Positions 53,653 to 64,000 of a stretch of 64,000 bases of DNA are shown here, one piece after another. The first letter of the stretch is position 1. Each line of letters begins with the position of its first letter. The stretch spans positions 1-64,000 of the forward strand of contig NZ_JARLTC010000048.1 in the NCBI RefSeq assembly GCF_029382225.1, written 5' to 3'. The stretch is from Spongiactinospora sp. TRM90649. GTDB lineage: Bacteria; Actinomycetota; Actinomycetes; Streptosporangiales; Streptosporangiaceae. The notes beneath the pieces were generated by a model that was not told where the DNA came from, did no database searches, and worked only from the letters and a program-made list of their open reading frames with translations. The position numbers and the translations under genes are program-made.

Positions 53653-55272
53653 CTACGTGATCGGTCTGCCCGGCTCCTCGTGCCCACGGCCGGACTGCGC
53701 GACCGCGCTCCTGTGCGCCTGCGCGTCGTTGGTCAGAGCGCGGACGAGATCGAGGTACGGCGTCAGCATGGGGTGTTGCGGCGACTTGGCCTCCACCATC
53801 TTGGCGAGTTCATGCGCGCGCTTCATCACGATGTCGGTGCGATAGTTCTCCTCAAGGTCTCGGAGGATCTTGAAGCCGATGTTCATCGCCTCGTCGCAGT
53901 CACCCTCCAGGACCTTGCACTTGGCCCGGTCGAAACGGATCAGCAACGGGTCGAGCCACTCGCTGGGGCCGTACTTGGCGAGCGCCTGTTCCAGCACCAT
54001 GTCGGCCTCCATCGCCTGGCCGAGCTTGACCAGGGCGTCGCCCTGGTGGAAGTAGAGCTGCCTCTCGGTGTACCCGAACGCCGAGTCGTCCTGCTCACCG
54101 GGCGTCATCTGGGAGAAGGCCGCCCTGGCCCGTTGCAGCGCCCGCTTGACCTGATCGACCACGTCTTTCTTGCCGCCGCCCGACAGGGCCGCCAGCGCGC
54201 GGGCCTCCACGACCGGAGCCATGGCCTGCGCGGCGCAGGGGGTCTGCCCCGCGAGGTCACGGCTCTTCTTGGCGAGGTTCAGCGCCTCGCGCGGGTCGCC
54301 GTAGTAGAGCGGGACCAGTGCCTCCCTGGCGCAGACCCAGGCGCGCAGCGCGCGGTCGCCGGTCTCGTCGGCGGCGGTGCGGCCCGTCCGGAAGAAGGAG
54401 CGGGCCAGCCGGTGGTCGCCGAGATTTATCATGATCATGCCGCTCAGCCCGGCGAGCTGGGCGGCCATCCGGCACAGGCGCTCCTGCAGATCGATGGGCT
54501 GGCGCTTGTCCATCGCCTTGCGCACCGCGCTGAACTCCAGCATGACGTCGCACAGCAGGCGCAGCGGCGGGGTGTTCATGTACTGGCGGCCGAACCCGGC
54601 GGTGGCCTCCTCCCACTGGTCGAGCATCGCGGGCGAGACCGTGGCCGACACCAGGGTCTCGTCGAGCCTCCTGCGGATGTTCTCCACCGCGCCGTGCACG
54701 GGGGCGTCGAGGCCGCCCATGCCGTCCTTGCCGCGCAGCAGCGCCAGGAGCGTACGGCGCAGCACGTGCTCGTCCTCGTCGCCGCCCGGACCGGACGAGC
54801 CCGCGGACGTCGGCGGGGCCCACTGCTCGCGCCCGCCGGACGGCCCCGCGTGCGTGGACCTGCCCTCGTGCGGCTCGCCCCGGCCGGGAAGCGGGCCCTT
54901 GTGGGTGTGGCCGCAGATGCACGGCCCGTCGTAGCCGAGCGCCGCCGGCTCGACCCGGTAGACGGAGCACAGGTAGTGCAGGTACTCGGGGCCCGGGCGC
55001 TTCAGGCCGCTCTCGTAGGCGGACAGGAGCGTCTCGCCGATGCCGGGCGGCGGCTTGCCGTCGCGTTCGAACAGCGCGCGTACCTGTTCTATGACGTCGG
55101 CGAGCGCGATTCCGTGCGCCAGCCGGTGGCTCTTGACTCGGGTGGTGCCGAACTGTGTTGAGCAGGTTTCATGGATCTCTTCGGCGATCTGAGCCGCGAT
55201 ACGGCCGACGGCCAGGCCTTTGGCCCGGATACGCCGAGCTAACTCGGTCTCCCTGTGCTGCCTGCCGGACAT
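53653..55272 (-). CDS. XRE-type helix-turn-helix protein with TPR-like C-terminus
   Basis: This 539-residue regulator starts MSGRQHRETELARRIRAKGL with a helical N-terminus and a helix-turn-helix region (IGETLLSAYESGLKRPGPEYL). The HCxC-like CICGHTHKG, a low-complexity GGDEDE linker and a long C-terminal part with TPR-like helix pairs (ALNLAKKSRDLAG, DVVDQVKRALQRARAAF) follow. The layout resembles actinomycete developmental/antibiotic regulators such as NsdA-type proteins, though I cannot assign it to one. The ATG at 55272 was chosen; a longer frame to 55389 lacks support. It is divergent from a 94-residue conserved protein. Confidence 0.75.
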   Translation of the reverse strand: MSGRQHRETELARRIRAKGLAVGRIAAQIAEEIHETCSTQFGTTRVKSHRLAHGIALADVIEQVRALFERDGKPPPGIGETLLSAYESGLKRPGPEYLHYLCSVYRVEPAALGYDGPCICGHTHKGPLPGRGEPHEGRSTHAGPSGGREQWAPPTSAGSSGPGGDEDEHVLRRTLLALLRGKDGMGGLDAPVHGAVENIRRRLDETLVSATVSPAMLDQWEEATAGFGRQYMNTPPLRLLCDVMLEFSAVRKAMDKRQPIDLQERLCRMAAQLAGLSGMIMINLGDHRLARSFFRTGRTAADETGDRALRAWVCAREALVPLYYGDPREALNLAKKSRDLAGQTPCAAQAMAPVVEARALAALSGGGKKDVVDQVKRALQRARAAFSQMTPGEQDDSAFGYTERQLYFHQGDALVKLGQAMEADMVLEQALAKYGPSEWLDPLLIRFDRAKCKVLEGDCDEAMNIGFKILRDLEENYRTDIVMKRAHELAKMVEAKSPQHPMLTPYLDLVRALTNDAQAHRSAVAQSGRGHEEPGRPIT

Positions 55273-55624
55273 TCCGGCCCCTCTCCCGACGGCCAGCTGG
55301 GCGGGCTGGCCTCTGTCATGACCGTCCCCACTCGCTGACGCAGCGTAGCTCACAGGTTGCACACCGCGCCTAGGAGAATGATGGACCACTAATGAGAACT
55401 TGAAAACGCCCGGAAATTGAGCGTCGGCTAAGGATCGTCTCCCGCCGGACGGTTTCTTTCAACCCACTTGTGACAATGCCTCTACTCGGAGTGGTCAGAG
55501 CCTCGTTGACCACATCGGTGTCCTGAGTCATGTTGGGCCGACCAGAACTTCGGCGGCAACGACCGGCGCCCGCGAACGACCCGTCACACCGGTGCCGGCG
55601 GGCGACACACGAGGAGGGGACGAA
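55273..55624. other. divergent region between XRE-TPR and small conserved gene
   Basis: This stretch holds no gene. It is less GC-rich than its surroundings and presumably carries both promoters, but I find no convincing paired elements or palindrome by eye. Confidence 0.4.
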
Positions 55625-55909
55625 GTGGCCGAGGACGACTTCGGGCGCCTTGAGCGACTGGTGAGCGAACTCGACGCCCACGGACTGCTCGCCCGGGTGG
55701 TGCGCACCCCGGCGGGCCGTGCGTTCGTCCGGGTGATCAACCCGGCCGCGACCAGTCTCGCGGAGAACGTCACGTGCAGGCAGGTGACCGTGCCCGACCA
55801 GCTCGACTGGTACTACTGGTGGTCCTGGGGCGAGCTGATGCACCGCGCCGACGACCCGGCGGGAGCGGCGACCAAGGTCGCGAGAGTCCTCGCCGCGGTG
55901 GGGGAATGA
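55625..55909 (+). CDS. 94-residue protein of unknown function
   Basis: GAGGAGGGG immediately before the GTG at 55625 marks the start. The product begins VAEDDFGRLERLVSELDAHG and carries RTPAGRAFVRVINPAATSLAENV, ending WSWGELMHRADDPAGAATKV and a short tail. It is small, acidic and probably globular, without signal or helix. Proteins like this often sit beside XRE regulators in actinomycetes, and this one is divergent from the XRE-TPR gene. The family is not recognised; it may be a partner or target of that regulator. Confidence 0.7.
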   Translation: MAEDDFGRLERLVSELDAHGLLARVVRTPAGRAFVRVINPAATSLAENVTCRQVTVPDQLDWYYWWSWGELMHRADDPAGAATKVARVLAAVGE

Positions 55910-55914
55910 CCGGA

Positions 55915-55953
55915 CGCGCGGCGGCCGCGGGGCGCGGCCACGGCCGCCGCGCG
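55915..55953 (+). terminator. terminator after the 94-residue gene
   Basis: CGCGCGGCGGCCG (55915-55927) pairs with CGGCCGCCGCGCG (55941-55953) in a perfect 13-bp stem, starting 6 bases after the stop. Confidence 0.85.
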
Positions 55954-56293
55954 CCCATCGCGGCTTTCCGTTGATCACGAAATCGACCCGGAATCACAAC
56001 GAATCAAATCTGTCAGATTGAGCGCAGGTGATGGTAAGGCGCGACAAAACGTCCTCCGGCAGGTCCGGAGGGCCATCGGGGGCCCCTCCCGGTAACGGCA
56101 CGGAACACGCTCCGGGTGCGTGTTCGTGCCGAGCCGTCCGCCACCGGAGCGCCCGGCCCGCCCTCCGCGGCCCGGACCGGGTATGCCCGTCTTCCCCGGC
56201 GTGATGTGACGGCGGCCGGTTCGGTCGGCACTATTGGGGGAGTCCTTCGACTCGCCCGATTGCCGGCCGAACCGATCCGGGGGGATCCCACAC
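55954..56293. other. intergenic region before the MscS gene
   Basis: No gene is seen. A CCTCCGG/CCGGAGG hairpin around CAGGT lies at 56053-56071, and an AT-rich island occurs at about 55980-56030. The MscS promoter is presumably here but I cannot place it. Confidence 0.4.
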
Positions 56294-57310
56294 GTGTTGC
56301 CGCTCGTGTTCAACGTGCTGCCGCTCGCGCCTGCCAAACCCGCGCCCGCTCCCGACCTGCCCTCGATCTCCGACCTCACCAACACGGTCGCGAGGGTGTG
56401 CTCCGGCGGATCCGGTGGTGATGTGCTCTGCCCGCTGTTCCGGAGCTTCCTGCCCGAGAACATCGCGCCACTGGCCACCTGGCTCGTCATCATCATCTTG
56501 ACCATGATCGCGGCCATCGTACTGCGCAACCTGGTACGCAAGCTGATCATCCGCGCGACCCGCAGGGCCGCCGAGGGCGTGATCCCCGAGCGGCTGCGCC
56601 AGCGCGGCGGCGCGGCGCTCGACGACGGCGCCCTGCTGCTCAACGAGCGCCGACGGCAACGGGCCGACACCCTCGGCTCGGTGCTCAGCCACATCGCCAA
56701 CATAGTGATCATCGGCACCGCGGTGCTCATGATCCTCTCCCAGTTCGGCGTGGAACTCGCGCCCCTGCTGACCAGCGTCGGCATCCTCGGCGTCGCCGTC
56801 GGGTTCGGCGCCCAGGAGCTGGTGAAGGACTTCATCGCCGGCATGTTCATGCTGCTCGAAGACCAGTACGGCGTGGGCGACGTGATAGACGTCGGGCCCG
56901 CCGTCGGCACCGTCGAGGCCGTCACGCTGCGGGTCACCCGGCTGCGCGACGTGGACGGCCGCGTCTGGTACGTCCGCAACGGCACCATCACCCGGATCGG
57001 CAACGAGTCCCAGGGCTGGTCACGCGCCTCACTCGATGTCCCCGTCGCCTACGACTCCGACATCCCCGCCGTGCGCGAGATCCTCAACCGGGTCGCCACG
57101 GAGCTGTGGGAGGACACCGACTACCGCGACCGGGTGATCGTCGAGGAGCCGCAGGTCTGGGGCCTGGAGCAGATCTCCGACACCGCGGTGATCTTCCGGA
57201 TCAGCGCCAAGACCCTCCCCGCCCGCCAGGCCGAGATCGCCCGCGAACTCCGCATGCGGGTCAAGGCCGCGCTCGACCGGGAGTCCATCCCCTTCGTCTC
57301 CACCGCCTGA
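56294..57310 (+). CDS. mscS: MscS-type mechanosensitive channel
   Basis: This small-conductance mechanosensitive channel family member has 338 residues. A hydrophobic N-terminus leads to a first helix (APLATWLVIIILTMIAAIV). A further pair forms the pore-lining region, with SVGILGVAVGFGAQELVKDFIAGMF carrying the Gly/Ala face typical of MscS. The beta domain (LEDQYGVGDVIDVGPAVGTV) and the C-terminal alpha/beta domain (PVAYDSDIPAVREILNRVA) are complete. The GTG start at 56294 is behind GGGGGG. It protects against hypo-osmotic shock and is followed by the globin gene, as in other actinobacteria. Confidence 0.92.
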   Translation: MLPLVFNVLPLAPAKPAPAPDLPSISDLTNTVARVCSGGSGGDVLCPLFRSFLPENIAPLATWLVIIILTMIAAIVLRNLVRKLIIRATRRAAEGVIPERLRQRGGAALDDGALLLNERRRQRADTLGSVLSHIANIVIIGTAVLMILSQFGVELAPLLTSVGILGVAVGFGAQELVKDFIAGMFMLLEDQYGVGDVIDVGPAVGTVEAVTLRVTRLRDVDGRVWYVRNGTITRIGNESQGWSRASLDVPVAYDSDIPAVREILNRVATELWEDTDYRDRVIVEEPQVWGLEQISDTAVIFRISAKTLPARQAEIARELRMRVKAALDRESIPFVSTA

Positions 57311-57352
57311 GGCCGTACAGGGCGCTGTGGCGGGTGACTTAGGCTGGGTTGC

Positions 57353-57775
57353 ATGTCAGGGAACGCCGAGGAGCCGGAGAGCTTCTACGAGGCCGTGGGA
57401 GGCGAAGAGACCTTCCGTCGCCTGGTCCACCGCTTCTACGAGGGCGTGGCCGATGATCCGCTGCTGCGCCCGCTCTACCCGGAGGAAGACCTCACCGGGG
57501 CCGAGGAGCGGCTGCGGATGTTCCTGGAGCAGTACTGGGGCGGCCCGAACACCTACAGCCATCGTCGCGGCCACCCACGGCTGCGGATGCGGCACGTGCC
57601 GTTCGTCATCGGGTCGGCCGAGCGCGACGCCTGGCTGCGCCACATGCACGACGCGGTACTCTCCCTGGAGCTGCCGAAAGACCAGGAGACGCGGCTCTGG
57701 GACTACCTCGTCTACGCCGCGCACAGCCTGGTGAACGCGCCCGACGTCCCGGCCGCCCCGCCGTCCACGGCATAG
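57353..57775 (+). CDS. glbO: truncated haemoglobin, group II (GlbO type)
   Basis: This 2-on-2 globin of 140 residues starts SFYEAVGGEETFRRLVHRFY, the standard group II opening. It continues through LFLEQYWGGPNTYSHRRGHP-like sequence (here FLEQYWGG, then PNTYSHRRGHPRLRMRHVPF), with the proximal His in the MRHVPF region and the Trp/Tyr distal set. Group II globins bind oxygen or NO near the membrane. TAGGCT lies 7 bases upstream of the ATG and no ribosome site is present, suggesting a leaderless message. The MscS-globin-glucosidase order is the mycobacterial arrangement. Confidence 0.95.
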   Translation: MSGNAEEPESFYEAVGGEETFRRLVHRFYEGVADDPLLRPLYPEEDLTGAEERLRMFLEQYWGGPNTYSHRRGHPRLRMRHVPFVIGSAERDAWLRHMHDAVLSLELPKDQETRLWDYLVYAAHSLVNAPDVPAAPPSTA

Positions 57776-57803
57776 CCCCGGCGGGAGCGGGCACCCCGGA
57801 AGC

Positions 57804-59342
57804 ATGACCTCGACCTCCCCCTGGTGGCATGACGCCGTCGTCTACGAGATCTACGTCCGCAGCTTCGCCGACGCCTCGGGCGACGGCGTCGGCGATCTCG
57901 CGGGCATCCGCGCCCGACTCGACTACCTGACCGGCCTCGGGATCGACGCGATCTGGCTGACCCCGTTCTACCCCTCCCCCATGGCCGACGGCGGCTACGA
58001 CGTCGCCGACCACCGAGACGTCGATCCGCTCTTCGGCGACCTCGCCGACTTCGACGCGCTGCTCGCCGAGGCCCACGCCCGGGGGCTGCGGTTGATCATC
58101 GATATCGTCCCCAACCACAGTTCCTCGGCGCACCCGTGGTTCCGCGAGGCCGTCGCCGCCGCACCCGGCTCCACTGAGCGCGACCGCTACATCTTCGTCA
58201 CCTCCGGCGACGAGCCGCCCAACAACTGGCAGTCCACGTTCGGCGGCCCCGCCTGGACCCGCCTGCCCGACGGGCAGTGGTACCTCCACCTGTTCGCCCC
58301 CGAGCAGCCCGACTTCAACTGGCGCCGCCCCGAGGTGCCCGCCGAATTCCTCGACGTCCTGCGGTTCTGGCTCGACCGAGGCGTGGACGGCTTCCGCATC
58401 GACGTCGCCACCGGCCTGTTCAAGGAGGAGGGCCTGCCCGACGCTCCCCCCGCCGACCAGGCGTTCAAGGCCGAGTCGCCGATCTGGGGCCGTCCGGAGG
58501 TGCACGAGGTCTACCGGGAGTGGCGTGTGCTGCTCGACTCCTATCCGGGCGAGCGGATGGCCGTCGGCGAGGTCTGGACCGACTCCGTCGAAGACCTCGC
58601 CCGGTACCTGCGGCCGGACGAACTGCACCAGAGCTTCAACTTCGCCTGGCTGGAGGCCCCCTGGTCGCCCGCCTCCTTCCGCAAGGTGATCGACGACACC
58701 CTCGGCACCGTGCCCGCGCCGACATGGGTATTGTCGAACCACGACGTCGTCCGCCACCGCACCCGCTACGCGGAGTCACAGCCGGGCGCGGGCCTCGCGC
58801 GGGCCAAGGCCGCCATGCTGACAACTCTTGCCCTACCTGGGTCGGCGTATCTCTACCAGGGGGATGAACTCGGCCTCCCCGAAGTGAAGGACATTCCCCA
58901 GGAACTACGGCAGGATCCGATCTTCATCCGCACCAAGGGTGAACTCGCGGGCCGCGACGGCTGCCGCGTCCCGCTGCCGTGGTCGGGGACGGCCGAGCCG
59001 TACGGGTTCGCGGGCGAGGGCGTGCTGCCCTGGCTGCCCCAGCCCGCCGAATGGGCCACCCTGACCGTGGAACGCCAGACCGGCGACCCCGGCTCGACAC
59101 TCGAGTTCCACCGCACGGCCCTCGCTCTGCGCCGCCGGCTACGCGACTCCCTGCCCGCCGGAATCGACTGGCTCGACTCCCCTGACGACGTGCTGACCTT
59201 CGCCCGCGGCTCCCTCATCTGCGTCCTCAACTGCGGCACAGAGCCCACGCCACTCCCCCCGCACCAAAACGTCCTCATCACCAGCGCCCCCCTCACATCC
59301 GCTCTTCTCCCGCCCGACACCGCCGCCTGGCTCACCCACTGA
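57804..59342 (+). CDS. aglA: GH13 alpha-glucosidase
   Basis: This glycoside hydrolase family 13 enzyme has 512 residues and an (alpha/beta)8 barrel. The conserved regions are DIVPNHSS, GFRIDVATG (nucleophile Asp200), AVGEVWTDS (acid/base Glu256) and VLSNHDVVRH (Asp314). The beginning YEIYVRSFADASGDGVGDLAGI and the PFYPSPMADGGYDVAD region are those of alpha-glucosidase/oligo-1,6-glucosidase. It follows the globin gene after 28 bases, as Rv2471 follows glbO. No signal peptide is present, so it should act on cytoplasmic maltose or related oligosaccharides. Confidence 0.93.
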   Translation: MTSTSPWWHDAVVYEIYVRSFADASGDGVGDLAGIRARLDYLTGLGIDAIWLTPFYPSPMADGGYDVADHRDVDPLFGDLADFDALLAEAHARGLRLIIDIVPNHSSSAHPWFREAVAAAPGSTERDRYIFVTSGDEPPNNWQSTFGGPAWTRLPDGQWYLHLFAPEQPDFNWRRPEVPAEFLDVLRFWLDRGVDGFRIDVATGLFKEEGLPDAPPADQAFKAESPIWGRPEVHEVYREWRVLLDSYPGERMAVGEVWTDSVEDLARYLRPDELHQSFNFAWLEAPWSPASFRKVIDDTLGTVPAPTWVLSNHDVVRHRTRYAESQPGAGLARAKAAMLTTLALPGSAYLYQGDELGLPEVKDIPQELRQDPIFIRTKGELAGRDGCRVPLPWSGTAEPYGFAGEGVLPWLPQPAEWATLTVERQTGDPGSTLEFHRTALALRRRLRDSLPAGIDWLDSPDDVLTFARGSLICVLNCGTEPTPLPPHQNVLITSAPLTSALLPPDTAAWLTH

Positions 59343-59356
59343 AGTTGACGGGCTCC

Positions 59357-60652
59357 TCAGCCGCGGCAGGGGGTGGGGGTGCGGTCTTCGCGCGGGGTGG
59401 GGCGGGCGGCCGCCTTGGCGGCGGCTGCGCGGCGTTCGGCGACGATCGGGATCAGGGGGACGGCGGCGAGGGCGCAGAGCGCTCCGACGCCGAAGCCGGC
59501 CCAGTAGCCGGAGACGCCGATCACCACGCCGAGGGCGGGGACGGCCAGGAAGGAGACGACATTCTGGACCGTGTTGTGCGCGCCGAGCACGCGCCCCGCC
59601 CAGCCCGGACCCGCGAGTTCCCCCGCGCCCAGGTAGGCCAGGCCGTTCCCGCTGACCGTGACCACGGCGGCAAGGGCCAGCGCCGCGACCCCCGCCCACG
59701 GGCTCATCCGCTCGGCCACCGCGAGCAGGCCCATGACCACGGCGGTGGCCACCACGATCACCCGGAGCGGAGCCATGCGGCGTCCCGTGCGGTCCGACCA
59801 GTATCCGGCGGCCAGCCGGGCCGCCGCGCCCACCAGGGCGGCCGCGCCGAACACCCGGCCGGCGTCCACCTGCGACCACGCGTGGCCGTCGACCAGGCTG
59901 CTCACGCCGTAGGTGCTGACCACGAACTGCGGCACCACCAGCAGCGCGCTCGTCGCGTGCACCCGCCACAGTTCCGGCTTGCGGTACGGCGAAGGCGAAG
60001 CTGAAGGTGAAGTGGCTGAAGGTGACGCTGAAGGCGATGCGGCCCGTTCGGCAGGCGCGGACGCCGTGGCGGGCGCGGTGCGCGGGAGCGGCGGGTCGGC
60101 CACGAACACCGCCGCCAGCACGCCCGCCACCAGTGTGGCCAGGGCGCAGGCGAGCAGCGCGCCGCCCAGCCCGTGCGCGCGGGCCACCGGCGGCAGGACG
60201 AACGCGGCGAGCCCCATGCCGAGCAGGAAGGAGACCTGCCGCAGCCCCATCGCGATCCCCCGCAGCTCGGGCGGGAACCAGCGCAGCACGATGCGCCCGC
60301 CGCCCACGATGGCCGCGGACCCCGCCGCGCCCATCAGCGCGAGCACCACACCGAGCACGGCGGGCTGGGACGCCATGGCGGCGAGCCCCAGCAGCAGCGC
60401 GCAGCCCGTGACCCCGGTGCCGAGCACCACCCGCTCACCGCTCCGGTCGGCGAGCATGCCCCACAGGATGAGGCACGCCATCGCCCCCACGCTCGGCGCT
60501 CCGGTCAGGATGCCCGCGACGGCCAGGGACACGCCCAGTTCGTCACGGATCGCCGGAAGCAGCACCGGTAGCCCGAACATCCCGACCGTGGTCAACGTGT
60601 GCGCGTTGACACCCAGTGCCAGGATCCACCATCGCCGTCGCACATTACTCAC
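59357..60652 (-). CDS. MFS transporter (cyanate/nitrate-permease-like)
   Basis: This is a 12-helix major facilitator of about 431 residues. The first half carries GVNAHTLTTVGMFGLPVLLPAI and WGMLADRSGERVVLG (motif A-like); the second half repeats with AGYWSDRTGRRMAPLRV. The helices and short loops fit the CynX/NarK-like cluster. The central cytoplasmic loop contains a Ser/Pro/Ala low-complexity linker made by short tandem repeats. GTG at 60652 is the chosen start, though a ribosome site is weak. It converges on aglA. The substrate is unknown. Confidence 0.85.
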   Translation of the reverse strand: MSNVRRRWWILALGVNAHTLTTVGMFGLPVLLPAIRDELGVSLAVAGILTGAPSVGAMACLILWGMLADRSGERVVLGTGVTGCALLLGLAAMASQPAVLGVVLALMGAAGSAAIVGGGRIVLRWFPPELRGIAMGLRQVSFLLGMGLAAFVLPPVARAHGLGGALLACALATLVAGVLAAVFVADPPLPRTAPATASAPAERAASPSASPSATSPSASPSPYRKPELWRVHATSALLVVPQFVVSTYGVSSLVDGHAWSQVDAGRVFGAAALVGAAARLAAGYWSDRTGRRMAPLRVIVVATAVVMGLLAVAERMSPWAGVAALALAAVVTVSGNGLAYLGAGELAGPGWAGRVLGAHNTVQNVVSFLAVPALGVVIGVSGYWAGFGVGALCALAAVPLIPIVAERRAAAAKAAARPTPREDRTPTPCRG

Positions 60653-60784
60653 ACGGCCATGGTCGCCCGGACCCCTACCTCTCGGCCAACCACTAAAACC
60701 CCCCTTAAACTTCCACCCCGGCGACGATACGGACATACGGTACGTCTTTCCGACATTGCCAGGTGATCGCGGGGTTGTGCGGTC

Positions 60785-62449
<1,665 letters not shown>

Positions 62450-62561
62450 GCTCTCAAGCTTAGTGGCGGATGGCGACCGCGAGACCGTCCCCGAACTCCT
62501 CGCCCATCTTTCCTGGTCCGGCCCGGCAAACGATCTTCGCCCAGGTACGGCCGGGACGCGC

Positions 62562-64000
62562 TCAGGAAGGTGCGGCGGGCGGTACCTGCCAGGCGGCCTC
62601 TTCGCGAACGGCTTCGTGCACGGCTTCGCGTACGGCGGCGCCGTCGGCGTCGGCGGAGGTCTCGACCGGCTCGGCCGCGTCTACGGGCTCCGGAGGACTC
62701 ACCGGCTCGGGCGGGGCCGCCTGCGTGGTGGAGGTGCCCAGGGTGGCGCTCTTCGCGCCCGCGATCGGCGCGGGCACCGGGGCGGCGGCGGGCGTGCCCC
62801 CGCCCGGCACCGGGACGGCGGGCAGGCAGGTGCGGTCGCGGCCCAGCTCCTTCGCCCGATAGAGGGCGAGGTCGGCGGCGGCCAGCAGGTCGAGCAGATC
62901 GTCGCCGTGCACAGTGCTGATCGCGAGCCCCACCGAGACGGTCACCGTGATCACCTCGTGGTCGGTGGGGACGGCCATCCGGCCGATGCGCGTGCGCAGC
63001 CGCTCGGCGACCCGATGGGCCTCGGCCAGGTCGGCCCCTGGCAGCAGGACCACGAACTCCTCGCCGCCGAACCGGCCCACGACGTCGTATTCGCGCAACT
63101 GGCCGCGCAACGCCTTGGCGACCTCGATGAGGACCTGGTCGCCGACCAGGTGACCGAATCGGTCGTTGACCCGCTTGAAGTGGTCGATGTCGATGATCAG
63201 CAGGCCGAGGGTGTCTCCGGTGCGCCTGGCGCGCACGATCTCCGTGTCGGCCTCCCGCTGCCAGGCGGCGGCGTTGAGCAGCCCGGTCTTGGGGTCGGTG
63301 CGGGCCGCCGCCTGCAACTGGGCGTGCAGCAGGCTGCGCTGGAGCAGCACCACCGGTGGCAGCGCCAGCACCAGCAGGGCGACGTTGAGCCCGCAGGCCA
63401 GGCCGACGAGCACGCCCAGACAGAGCTCCACGATGTCGAGCAGCAGGCTCTCGCGGTCCCACAGGACGGCCCGCCACCCGATGTCGGGGTCGGCCAGATG
63501 CGCGGCGACGGCGATGAGGGCGGTGTTGATCACGGTGAAGAGCAGCGCGGCGACCACGGCCATGGCGATCGCGGTCGGGGTGGCCGTGCGAAGTTCGATC
63601 CGTTCGTCCACCGCCGTGTGGAAGACGACGGACGCCGTCAGCCCGGCCAGGCCGATCGCCGCGCTGCTGCAGACCCTCCGATAGAGCACCGTCTGCCGCA
63701 CCCGCGTCTGCAGCAGGATCTGCAGCGGGATGGGGGCGAGCAGGGCGTAGAAGGGCGGGAGGAGGAGTGCGACCGGTAACCACCAGGCGGAGAGCAGGTC
63801 ACGGGACACGCCGGCGGGCATGCCCAGCCGCCGGGTCGCCTCGATACAGACGGCGCCACAGGCCATCAGCGCGACGAAGGTCGCCACGTCCGCCCACCGC
63901 AGAGCGGTCTCGGAGCCGACGTAGACGATGCCGCCGACGTGCAGGACCACGATCCCGCACAGATAGACGACCAGCGCCCAGCGCTGCCCGAGCAGGGGCC
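62562..64000 (-). CDS. membrane-bound GGDEF diguanylate cyclase (partial at right edge)
   Basis: The frame continues beyond the window, so the N-terminus is missing. Several transmembrane helices fill the visible N-terminal part (FVALMACGAVCI, LLPPFYALLAPI, AAIGLAGLTASVV, IAMAVVAALLFTVI, LVGLACGLNVALLVLALP). The GGDEF domain follows, with DPKTGLLNAAAW, IDIDHFKRVNDRFGH and the active-site GRFGGEEFVVLLPGA, then VSVGLA and ADLALYRAKELGR. An intact GGEEF predicts c-di-GMP synthesis, which controls development in mycelial actinomycetes. The C-terminus is a long Pro/Ala/Glu-rich low-complexity tail. The right boundary is the window end, not a stop or start. Confidence 0.9.
   Translation of the reverse strand, partial: PLLGQRWALVVYLCGIVVLHVGGIVYVGSETALRWADVATFVALMACGAVCIEATRRLGMPAGVSRDLLSAWWLPVALLLPPFYALLAPIPLQILLQTRVRQTVLYRRVCSSAAIGLAGLTASVVFHTAVDERIELRTATPTAIAMAVVAALLFTVINTALIAVAAHLADPDIGWRAVLWDRESLLLDIVELCLGVLVGLACGLNVALLVLALPPVVLLQRSLLHAQLQAAARTDPKTGLLNAAAWQREADTEIVRARRTGDTLGLLIIDIDHFKRVNDRFGHLVGDQVLIEVAKALRGQLREYDVVGRFGGEEFVVLLPGADLAEAHRVAERLRTRIGRMAVPTDHEVITVTVSVGLAISTVHGDDLLDLLAAADLALYRAKELGRDRTCLPAVPVPGGGTPAAAPVPAPIAGAKSATLGTSTTQAAPPEPVSPPEPVDAAEPVETSADADGAAVREAVHEAVREEAAWQVPPAAPS

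Overview
The window is high-GC actinobacterial DNA. GTG starts are frequent, and GTGA or ATGA stop/start overlaps and Shine-Dalgarno sequences are common. The gene set (a DUF5753-type XRE regulator beside an RsbW-like ATPase, several SpoIIE phosphatases and Ser/Thr kinases, an Rv2466c homologue, a paired clpP1P2 and bL37) points to a mycelial actinomycete, probably of the Streptosporangiaceae type. That taxon is inference only. I see no IS element, prophage, integrase or CRISPR array.

Layout. 1-9.2 kb: valS, clpX, clpP2, clpP1 and tig, all on the minus strand, with a decayed Na+/H+ antiporter gene wedged between tig and clpP1 and a ClgR-type box upstream of clpP1. 9.2-11.3 kb: a divergent XRE regulator and RsbW-like ATPase around a palindromic operator, then tRNA-Pro(TGG) and tRNA-Gly(TCC). 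11.3-19.2 kb: an F420-type LLM oxidoreductase, a TrpB2-like PLP enzyme, an oxidoreductase relic coupled to a GAF-SpoIIE-ATPase phosphatase, a disulfide oxidoreductase and an MFS pump. 19.2-25.7 kb: bL37, a DeoR regulator with galT, a c-di-AMP riboswitch ahead of a secreted LAS-type peptidase, MarR with its palindrome, a site-2 protease and a membrane SpoIIE phosphatase.

25.9-33.8 kb: an Eis-like acetyltransferase, a leaderless 57-codon gene, rpiB, def, a small membrane protein, an aldehyde dehydrogenase, the Rv2466c homologue and pepN. 34-39.1 kb: a phospho-signalling block with a Ser/Thr kinase, an unknown protein, an FHA-winged-helix protein and a kinase whose extracellular part looks like a lytic transglycosylase. 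39.1-45 kb: a DUF5130-like protein with its coupled membrane partner, a NERD protein, ilvD, a stand-alone WYL protein, an FmdB zinc ribbon, a fused pdxA/deoR relic and an HNH endonuclease. 45.2-53 kb: prolyl oligopeptidase, a methyltransferase, purU, a PiT phosphate transporter with its DUF47 partner, and a TPR protein preceded by an overlapping 24-codon basic peptide gene. 53-64 kb: a GNAT, an XRE-TPR regulator, a small conserved protein, MscS, a truncated haemoglobin, a GH13 alpha-glucosidase, an MFS transporter, ettA and a GGEEF protein cut by the right edge.

The order clpX/clpP/tig, rpiB, Rv2466c, pepN, HNH, glbO, aglA, ettA matches, from memory, the Mycobacterium tuberculosis Rv2448c-Rv2477c neighbourhood. 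It therefore acts as a conserved backbone, with lineage-specific signalling and regulatory genes inserted. The most attractive leads are the 24-aa peptide/TPR pair, the kinase-transglycosylase fusion, the c-di-AMP riboswitch-controlled peptidase and the two gene relics.
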